From JBMNTQ01 sp050945815 (GTDB taxonomy: Bacteria; Bacillota; Clostridia; Christensenellales; JBMNTQ01): DNA of 5,492 bases. The DNA lies in assembly GCA_050945815.1 (NCBI GenBank), contig JBMNTQ010000136.1, positions 1 to 5,492 of the forward strand. Reading direction: 5' to 3'. The notes beneath the pieces are model-generated. The model worked only from the letters and a program-made list of their open reading frames with translations, was not told the DNA's origin and ran no database searches. Position 1 is the first letter of the stretch; each line of letters opens with the position of its first letter. Both the position numbers and the translations under genes were made by a program. Of the stretch, positions 1-4,085 are shown one piece after another.

Positions 1-1279
1 CCATGATACGGGGCAGGCCGCCGATTGTGCCAAGGTCGAGATCGTTGAAGCGGAACTTGCCGCAGGCCAGCGTTAAGATGACCGAATCTTGCGGGGTTTG
101 CTCTACGAACTTTGTGTAGTAGTTGCGGCCGGGCTTTGCGCCGTCGCAGCCGCCGACTAGGAAGAAGTGGGAGATGGCGCCGGATTTTACCGCGTCGACC
201 ACCTGATCGGCTACGCCTAATACTGTGCCGTGGCCAAAGCCTGTGGTTAGGGTATGGCCACCGTTGATGCCGCTTTGCAGCTGTTTTTCTGCATAGCCGC
301 CCAAATTGAGGGCACTGTCGATTAGGGAAGTGAAATCTTTTTGGCCGTTTTCATCCGCTTCGACATGGATCATTTCAGGGTAGCCTACGACAGAAGTGGT
401 AAACACCCGGTCGGCGTAGCTGGTTTTCGGCGGCATGAGGCAGTTGGTTGTGAACAGGATGGGAGCGGGTATGTCCGCAAATTCCTTTTGTTGGTTCTGC
501 CATGCCGTGCCGAAATTGCCTTTTAGGTGGGAGAATTTCTTCAACTCGGGGTAAGCGTGGGCAGGCAGCATTTCGCCATGGGTGTAGATGTTGACGCCCT
601 TGCCTTCGCTTTGTTGCAGCAGCATCATGAGATCGTGAAGATCGTGGCCGGTGATGACGATAAACGGACCGGCTTCGATATCTGTGGTAACTTGAGTGGG
701 CACCGGAGTGCCATAGGCGCCGGTGTTGGCGGCATCTAGAAGCGCCATGCATGTTAGATTAACCTGACCAAACTCCATCAGGAGGGCCAGCCAGTCCTCA
801 ACGCTTCGCTCTTCCATCAGGCCTGCAAGGCCCTTGTAGAAGAACTGGTTGACGGTGTCGTCCTGTTTGCCTAATACCCGAGCATGATGGGCGTAGGCTG
901 CCATGCCCCGCATGCCGAACAGCAGGGTGGAGCGCAAAGAAATGATATCCGTATCGCCATGGAACAGATCTTGTTCGGCAGGAACATCCTGAGCGGGCAG
1001 CGCCGCGCGGGCAGCCTGAATTCTCTCGATCAGGGCGGCGATCTGTTCAGTGTAGAAGCTGACGTTGGTAATTGTGGTGAACAGCCCGTCTACCAGCAAA
1101 TCGGTGGTGGACGAGGAGACTGCGTTTGCCGCCAGTGCCGCTTTGGCCAGCGCAATCATCTCGCAGGTGAGCGCATCTTGTTTGCCTGCAACCGTCGGGT
1201 TTTTGCCGCAGACGCCCATTGTGGTGCAACCCTGGCCTCGAGCAGTTTGTTCACATTGGAAACAGAACATATTGGACAT
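1..1279 (-). CDS. hcp: Hybrid cluster protein (hydroxylamine / NO reductase), 3' end missing
   Basis: Cytoplasmic iron-sulfur protein that reduces hydroxylamine in vitro and is regarded in vivo as a high-affinity NO reductase protecting anaerobes from nitrosative stress. The protein opens MSNMFCFQCEQT. C6, C9, C18 and C24 give C-x2-C-x8-C-x5-C, the [4Fe-4S] spacing of strict anaerobes (Desulfovibrio type), not the longer enterobacterial C-x2-C-x11-C-x6-C. Hybrid-cluster ligands are recognisable: H212 (GHDLHDL), E236 (HGEM), C280 (TTNCLMPP), C378 (VGGCDG, the persulfide cysteine in the family) and C406 (LACGKF). The 24- and 44-residue gaps between the first three, and the 28-residue gap between the last two, equal those I recall for the Desulfovibrio protein. 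The remaining cysteine, Glu and Lys ligands lie past the left edge; the 426 codons seen are roughly four fifths of the usual length. Start: ATG at 1279, with GGAGGT 7 nt upstream (1292-1287). Divergent from the CRP/FNR regulator at 1383 and probably activated by it. Confidence 0.97.
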   Translation of the reverse strand, partial: MSNMFCFQCEQTARGQGCTTMGVCGKNPTVAGKQDALTCEMIALAKAALAANAVSSSTTDLLVDGLFTTITNVSFYTEQIAALIERIQAARAALPAQDVPAEQDLFHGDTDIISLRSTLLFGMRGMAAYAHHARVLGKQDDTVNQFFYKGLAGLMEERSVEDWLALLMEFGQVNLTCMALLDAANTGAYGTPVPTQVTTDIEAGPFIVITGHDLHDLMMLLQQSEGKGVNIYTHGEMLPAHAYPELKKFSHLKGNFGTAWQNQQKEFADIPAPILFTTNCLMPPKTSYADRVFTTSVVGYPEMIHVEADENGQKDFTSLIDSALNLGGYAEKQLQSGINGGHTLTTGFGHGTVLGVADQVVDAVKSGAISHFFLVGGCDGAKPGRNYYTKFVEQTPQDSVILTLACGKFRFNDLDLGTIGGLPRIM

Positions 1280-1308
1280 GATGTGTACCTCCAGTTTATT
1301 GGATTTTG

Positions 1309-1337
1309 TTGACTTCTCTCAATAAGAATACTACAAT
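1309..1337 (+). promoter_or_regulatory. Promoter of the HcpR-like regulator gene
   Basis: TTGACT (1309-1314) and TACAAT (1332-1337) are separated by 17 bp, each 5 of 6 to the vegetative sigma consensus. Predicted start point is near 1344, with a leader of about 39 nt. Its -10 is one base away from the hcp -10 on the other strand, and its -35 covers the first bases of the hcp transcript, so polymerase can probably occupy only one of the two promoters at a time. Confidence 0.75.
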
Positions 1338-1353
1338 TGGGACAGAAAGACCA
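1325..1353 (-). promoter_or_regulatory. hcp promoter, weak -35, likely activator-dependent
   Basis: On the minus strand the -10 is TATTCT (1330-1325, 4 of 6 to consensus) and the base stretch 17 bp upstream, TGGTCT (1353-1348), is a poor -35. Predicted transcription start is near 1318, giving a leader of about 39 nt before the hcp ATG. A weak -35 next to a palindrome at 1354-1365 is the arrangement of a class II CRP/FNR-activated promoter. Position is inferred from sequence only. Confidence 0.55.
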
Positions 1354-1365
1354 TTGCAATTGCAA
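1354..1365. promoter_or_regulatory. Perfect 12-bp palindrome, candidate operator of the HcpR-like regulator
   Basis: TTGCAATTGCAA is its own reverse complement and extends to a 16-bp imperfect dyad at 1352-1367, with one mismatched pair. Its centre, 1359.5, is 41.5 bp upstream of the predicted hcp start point, the standard class II activator position. For the regulator's own promoter the site is at about +11 to +22, where binding would block transcription. The half-site TTGCA differs from the TGTGA of CRP, in line with a Ser replacing the CRP Glu181 in the regulator's recognition helix. I saw no second copy elsewhere in the window. Confidence 0.6.
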
Positions 1366-1382
1366 CGTAAAGGTGGGATTTT

Positions 1383-2090
1383 GTGTTGGCTGAACATGTT
1401 GTGCCTATATTGAAAAAAGCTTCTTTATTTAAAGGATTGACCAAGGACGAGATTACTCTGATTTGGGGTTGTTTGAATGCCAGGACGGCTTCTTTTACGA
1501 AAGGAAGCTATTTGCTGTTTGCCGGGGATGCGGTAAACGAAGTGGGGATTTTGCTGGAGGGACGGGCAGAGATTTTCCGGGAGGATGTGATGGGAAACCG
1601 CAGCGTCATCTCTTCTTTGGAGAGCGGGGAGATGTTTGCCGAGGCGTTGGCCAGCGCTACAGTCGAACACAGCCCGGTCAGCGTGCTTGCGGTATCGAAT
1701 TGTACGGCGGTATTTTTTTCTATCGACCGTATTGCGGGGCATTGCGCCAATGCGTGTGTGTTTCATAGCCGGGTTGTTGCGAACCTGATGCGAGTGCTTG
1801 CCCAGAAAAACATAATTCTCACTCAGAAACTGGATATTTTAAGCAAACGCACCACACGAGAGAAGCTGTTGGCTTATTTGATGGAGCAATCGATGAATGC
1901 CGGTAGTAAGATGTTTCAGATACCCTTTGACCGTAATACTTTGGCGGACTATCTGGGCGTGAACCGCAGCGCTATGAGCCGGGAGTTGAGCGCTTTGCGG
2001 GAGGACGGCTTGATTGATTTCCATAAAAATAGCTTTAAATTGACGTTAAACCAGAATGAAGCTGATAAAAATGATATTAAAAAGAAATAA
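1383..2090 (+). CDS. CRP/FNR-family transcriptional regulator, HcpR-like, divergent from hcp
   Basis: A 235-residue cytoplasmic DNA-binding protein of normal family length. Residues about 10-120 form the cyclic-nucleotide-type beta-roll, with the glycine turns G41, G48, G60 and GEMF at 82-85. A dimer helix spans about 126-155, and a winged helix-turn-helix about 180-222. The recognition helix carries R195, S196, S199 and R200. The pocket region around SPVS (97-100) lacks the Arg-Ser pair that binds cAMP in E. coli CRP, so cAMP is unlikely to be the ligand. Cysteines are C30, C107, C121 and C125; the last two form CANAC at the start of the dimer helix. Start: GTG at 1383, 6 nt after AAAGGTGG (1369-1376). 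The tail is Lys/Asn-rich and encoded by A-rich DNA. Divergent position to hcp, with a shared palindrome, supports the role of HcpR, the NO-responsive activator of hcp known in other anaerobes; the signal it senses is not shown here. Confidence 0.92.
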   Translation: MLAEHVVPILKKASLFKGLTKDEITLIWGCLNARTASFTKGSYLLFAGDAVNEVGILLEGRAEIFREDVMGNRSVISSLESGEMFAEALASATVEHSPVSVLAVSNCTAVFFSIDRIAGHCANACVFHSRVVANLMRVLAQKNIILTQKLDILSKRTTREKLLAYLMEQSMNAGSKMFQIPFDRNTLADYLGVNRSAMSRELSALREDGLIDFHKNSFKLTLNQNEADKNDIKKK

Positions 2091-2116
2091 TAAAGAAAAC
2101 GGTGTTATTTTTTGAC

Positions 2117-2145
2117 TTGTGTGATTATGTTACGGAAGCTATTCT
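2117..2145 (+). promoter_or_regulatory. Possible thioredoxin promoter (weak)
   Basis: The 126-bp gap between regulator 1 and thioredoxin is AT-rich and holds TTGTGT (2117-2122) 17 bp before TATTCT (2140-2145), the same -10 hexamer as proposed for hcp. A better -35, TTGACT at 2112-2117, is 22 bp from that -10, which is too far. No TTGCAATTGCAA copy is present. Read-through from the regulator gene is an alternative, since I see no convincing terminator between the two genes. Confidence 0.3.
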
Positions 2146-2200
2146 CGAATTGGTATATCCTATAGAAAACAGGGAGAAAGTAGTTACAAAGCAGATTGGG

Positions 2201-2207
2201 AAAGGGG
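2201..2207 (+). promoter_or_regulatory. Ribosome binding site that decides the thioredoxin start
   Basis: AAAGGGG ends 9 nt before the ATG at 2217 but directly abuts the ATG at 2208 and lies inside the reading frame opened by TTG at 2196. This favours 2217, which also gives the usual thioredoxin N-terminus (MATTIT). Confidence 0.7.
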
Positions 2208-2216
2208 ATGGTTTTG

Positions 2217-2528
2217 ATGGCAACGACGATTACGAAGAGTAATTTTGAAGATGAGGTTATGAAATCAAGCGTGCCGGTTCTGTTGGATTTCTGGGCTGCC
2301 TGGTGCGGACCTTGCCGGATGATTGCGCCTACTGTGGACCAGTTGGCTGTGGAGGCTGCCGGAAAGGCGAAGGTGGGAAAAGTGAATGTGGATGAACAGC
2401 CCGAGCTGGCCAGAGCGTTTAATGTGATGAGCATTCCGACCCTGGTGGTTTTGAAGGATGGAAAGGTTGTGGACCAGGCTGTGGGCGCTGTTAATCTGGG
2501 GAAATTAAAGAGCATGCTGGGCATTTGA
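2217..2528 (+). CDS. trxA: Thioredoxin
   Basis: A small cytoplasmic dithiol reductase of 103 residues, the normal size for a single thioredoxin domain. It is recharged by thioredoxin reductase, which is not in this window. The redox centre is W29-C30-G31-P32-C33. The buried Asp24 and Trp26 that tune it and the cis-proline P74 (MSIPT) are all in place, so the protein should be fully active. Its substrates generally include protein disulfides, methionine sulfoxide reductase, S-nitrosothiols and persulfides. In-frame starts at 2196 and 2208 would add 7 or 3 residues but fit the ribosome binding site less well. It follows the HcpR-like regulator by 126 bp on the same strand and ends 13 bp from the stop of the convergent regulator 2. 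The setting suggests repair of nitrosated or persulfidated thiols, which is inference. Confidence 0.96.
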   Translation: MATTITKSNFEDEVMKSSVPVLLDFWAAWCGPCRMIAPTVDQLAVEAAGKAKVGKVNVDEQPELARAFNVMSIPTLVVLKDGKVVDQAVGAVNLGKLKSMLGI

Positions 2529-2541
2529 AAAGCGGCTTTTA

Positions 2542-3222
2542 CTAGGCGGTTAGTTCGATGAGACCGCTTGGGTTTAGGATGTTGATCCGGCCGCGAGAGA
2601 GGGATACGAGGCCCTCTTCTTGAAAGTAGTTGAGCATACGGGTAATAACTTCCCGGGCCGTTCCCAGATAGGAAGCGATAGCTTCGTGGGTTAGCCGCAG
2701 GGTTAGGCTGTTCTCTTGCTTGGCTTGATCGAGGAGGAAGGAGGACAGGCGCTTGTCTAGGCTGGTGAAGAGGGTGTTTTCCAGCACCCACATGACTTGC
2801 TGGAGGCGCTTGGCCATCAATTCCAGAGAGTAGCTTTTCACTGCGGTGTTTGAATCCGAAAGGGAGGCAAACAGATCGGGGGGAAGGACGAACAGGTCGG
2901 AAGATTTTTCTGCTTGCAGAGAGATATTGTAGTCCATCTGGCTTAAGGAGCAGGCTGAGGAGAGCAGGCAGGAATCCCCGGGGTTTAGCCGATAGAGGCT
3001 GATTTCCCGGCCGGATTCGGACAATATAAATGCGCGGACAGCGCCCCTGCGTAACAGCACAAGGCCACTGCAATCCTCTGTGCCATGGTGGAAAATGGCG
3101 TTTTTGTCTTGATGCTGTAAAAGTGCATAGTGCTTGAACAAATCGACTCCGTTGGCAGACAACTTGCTGAAAAAGGGCAAGTGGGCCGACAGAAATTGCA
3201 TATCAGATGGATTCAACAACAC
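2542..3222 (-). CDS. CRP/FNR-family transcriptional regulator 2, with a Cys-x5-Cys in the sensor domain
   Basis: About 226 residues, full length for the family. A beta-roll effector domain occupies roughly residues 20-120, a long dimer helix about 128-158 (SLELMAKRLQQVMWVLENT), and a winged helix-turn-helix about 178-217. The recognition helix reads TAREVITRML, matching Arg180, Glu181 and Arg185 of E. coli CRP, so a TGTGA-like half-site is expected. Cysteines are C51, C85 and C91. C85 and C91 frame SCLLSSACSL, which resembles a C-x5-C motif I recall in a subgroup of Firmicute CRP/FNR proteins; it could be a thiol switch or metal site. Start: GTG at 3222, 5 nt after GAGG of a strong ribosome binding site. 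GTG at 3228 sits inside that site, and TTG at 3219 or 3216 is also possible. It is divergent from the rhodanese lipoprotein gene and convergent with trxA, so a role in thiol or sulfane-sulfur stress is suggested but unproven. Confidence 0.92.
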   Translation of the reverse strand: MLLNPSDMQFLSAHLPFFSKLSANGVDLFKHYALLQHQDKNAIFHHGTEDCSGLVLLRRGAVRAFILSESGREISLYRLNPGDSCLLSSACSLSQMDYNISLQAEKSSDLFVLPPDLFASLSDSNTAVKSYSLELMAKRLQQVMWVLENTLFTSLDKRLSSFLLDQAKQENSLTLRLTHEAIASYLGTAREVITRMLNYFQEEGLVSLSRGRINILNPSGLIELTA

Positions 3223-3223
3223 G

Positions 3224-3231
3224 ATCACCTC
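3224..3231 (-). promoter_or_regulatory. Ribosome binding site that decides the start of regulator 2
   Basis: On the minus strand GAGGTGAT (3231-3224) is an 8-base match to the 16S rRNA 3' end. It overlaps the furthest-upstream GTG (3228), which therefore is unlikely to be the start, and is well placed for GTG at 3222 or TTG at 3219. The predicted transcript begins near 3233, only about 5 nt before 3228 but 11 nt before 3222. Confidence 0.7.
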
Positions 3232-3239
3232 TATGGGGT

Positions 3240-3248
3240 ATTATATCA
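3240..3248 (-). promoter_or_regulatory. Extended -10 promoter of regulator 2
   Basis: The minus strand reads TGATATAAT (3248-3240): a perfect -10 TATAAT (3245-3240) preceded by the TGn extension. The -35 region is poor (TTGCTC, 3267-3262, 16 bp away, 3 of 6), as is common for extended -10 promoters. The predicted start near 3233 gives a very short leader of about 11 nt. Confidence 0.65.
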
Positions 3249-3258
3249 GAAGAAACAT

Positions 3259-3268
3259 TTTGAGCAAA
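3259..3268. promoter_or_regulatory. Short dyad TTTG-AG-CAAA between regulator 2 and the rhodanese gene
   Basis: A 10-bp inverted repeat with 4-bp arms and a 2-bp centre lies in the divergent gap, overlapping the -35 region of the regulator 2 promoter. Its place would suit an operator for autoregulation, but it does not match the TGTGA half-site expected from regulator 2's recognition helix and is short enough to be chance. Confidence 0.25.
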
Positions 3269-3288
3269 CCTTTTGTTGGCAGGCAAAT

Positions 3289-3747
3289 ATGCGAATGGGA
3301 ATGATGTGGATGAAGCAGATTGTTGGATTTCTTCTGGTGGCGGGGTTGCTTTGCGGATGCTCCAGCCTGTCTCAGAATCAGGAAATCGGCAGGCCTGCTG
3401 CGAAGCTGTCTGCTGAGGATACACAAAGGATAATGGAGGAGCCTCCTATGATTCAGGCTCGTGAAGTAGTTTATATGTTGAACCGGGATTCGGATTTGGT
3501 GATCGTTGATGTGCGCACGCCGGAGGAATATGAGAAGGAGCATATTCCCGGCAGCTACAACTACCCTTTAGATGGCTTGGCACACAGCATTCCGCAGGAA
3601 TACAAGGCGAATCCGGTAGTGGTCTATTGCCGAAGCGGCGTGCGGTCGGCGCAGGCGGCGGCTATTTTGCACCGAATGGGATATGAGCAGGTTTATGATT
3701 TGGGCGGCTTGGATAAGTGGCCGTATGAGACGGTTTCTCAGCAATAG
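3289..3747 (+). CDS. Rhodanese-domain lipoprotein (extracytoplasmic sulfurtransferase)
   Basis: About 152 residues. The N-terminus has Lys9, a hydrophobic core (IVGFLLVAGLL) and the lipobox L-C-G-C with lipidated C24, so the mature protein should be anchored outside the cytoplasmic membrane. After a linker of about 35 residues comes one rhodanese domain, about 59-148. It contains the structural VDVRTPEEYEKEHIPGS motif (D74, R76) and the active-site loop C114-R-S-G-V-R-S, with C114 carrying the persulfide. Such domains move sulfane sulfur from thiosulfate or polysulfide to thiols or cyanide; the donor here is unknown. Start choice is uncertain: ATG codons at 3289, 3295, 3301, 3304 and 3310 are in frame. 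AGG lies 5 nt before 3289 and GGGA lies 9 nt before 3310; starting at 3310 (MKQIVG) gives an equally good signal peptide. The gene stands alone, divergent from regulator 2, and ends at a strong terminator. A + strand TATTAT at 3239-3244 could be its -10, without a clear -35. Confidence 0.9.
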   Translation: MRMGMMWMKQIVGFLLVAGLLCGCSSLSQNQEIGRPAAKLSAEDTQRIMEEPPMIQAREVVYMLNRDSDLVIVDVRTPEEYEKEHIPGSYNYPLDGLAHSIPQEYKANPVVVYCRSGVRSAQAAAILHRMGYEQVYDLGGLDKWPYETVSQQ

Positions 3748-3762
3748 AGAGACTTTACTATG

Positions 3763-3794
3763 AAAAGCCCCGCAAAAAACGGCGGGGCTTTTTT
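3763..3794 (+). terminator. Rho-independent terminator after the rhodanese gene
   Basis: An 11-bp stem, AAAAGCCCCGC (3763-3773) with GCGGGGCTTTT (3782-3792), encloses an 8-nt A-rich loop and runs into six T (3789-3794). It starts 15 bp after the stop codon. The A-tract on the left side allows some function on the other strand, but no minus-strand gene approaches from the right. Confidence 0.95.
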
Positions 3795-4017
3795 ACTGGA
3801 TAAGCGCTGGAGGGGGCTGCTTGAGAGCAGTATTGGCGGCAAGGGTTTTATGCTATCATAGCTGCCAGCACCGTTGGAGTCGAGCTGGTGCACAGACTCG
3901 GGCGTATTATTGATAAAAGGGGAAATATGAAAAACAGGGCAAGCGGGCAAAACCAGCTGCTTTTTAGGAAGAAGGCTTGATTGGGCGTGGGGATAGGCAA
4001 GCAGAACCTGGCAGGCC
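3795..4017. other. Non-coding gap between the rhodanese and ABC exporter genes
   Basis: No gene of convincing length is seen. Structures present: a small hairpin CTGCT-TGAG-AGCAG (3817-3830) without a T-run; a dyad GCTAT-C-ATAGC (3852-3862) next to TATCAT, with TTGGCG 15 bp before it, a poor promoter at best; and overlapping inverted repeats at 3865-3899 (CCAGC/GCTGG, GCACC/GGTGC and GAGTC/GACTC), which are mutually exclusive in part. A 17-codon reading frame at 3927-3980 (MKNRASGQNQ and on to a stop) follows AAAAGGGG at 3915-3922. Its 4-nt spacing is short and no family resemblance is visible, so it is not annotated as a gene. Confidence 0.5.
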
Positions 4018-4047
4018 TTGTCAGGATAGGATTATATCGTTTATAAT
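4018..4047 (+). promoter_or_regulatory. Promoter of the ABC exporter gene
   Basis: TTGTCA (4018-4023, 5 of 6) and a perfect TATAAT (4042-4047) are separated by 18 bp. Predicted start point is near 4054, leaving a leader of about 32 nt. Together with the upstream terminator it makes the exporter an independent transcription unit. Confidence 0.75.
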
Positions 4048-4085
4048 GAAGGAAAGTATGTGGACAAGGGTGGTGTTTGATCGTT

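Noticed and set aside
1309..1322. FNR-like dyad TTGA-N6-TCAA in the hcp control region
   Set aside because: Its left arm is already explained as the -35 of the regulator promoter, it lacks the central AT of TTGAT-N4-ATCAA, and it lies downstream of the predicted hcp start.
341..1325. Plus-strand reading frames of 60-142 codons opposite hcp
   Set aside because: They lie antisense to a clearly conserved hcp, lack ribosome binding sites and show no family features; they arise from hcp codon bias.
2085..2113. Possible terminator after the HcpR-like regulator (AAATAA / TTATTT then T-run)
   Set aside because: The six-pair stem is all A-T with a 14-nt loop and would be too unstable to terminate.
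2120..2135. CRP-like TGTGA half-site upstream of trxA as a target of regulator 2
   Set aside because: With the standard 6-bp spacer the second half (TACGG) matches TCACA at only one position.
2105..3073. A 322-codon minus-strand open frame across thioredoxin and regulator 2
   Set aside because: It is antisense to an intact trxA and out of frame with an intact regulator. Its protein is a low-complexity Pro/Ser/Arg mix with no start signal.
3130..3288. Upstream extension of the rhodanese frame to 3130
   Set aside because: It would overlap the start of regulator 2 and place 53 unrelated residues before a proper lipoprotein signal peptide.
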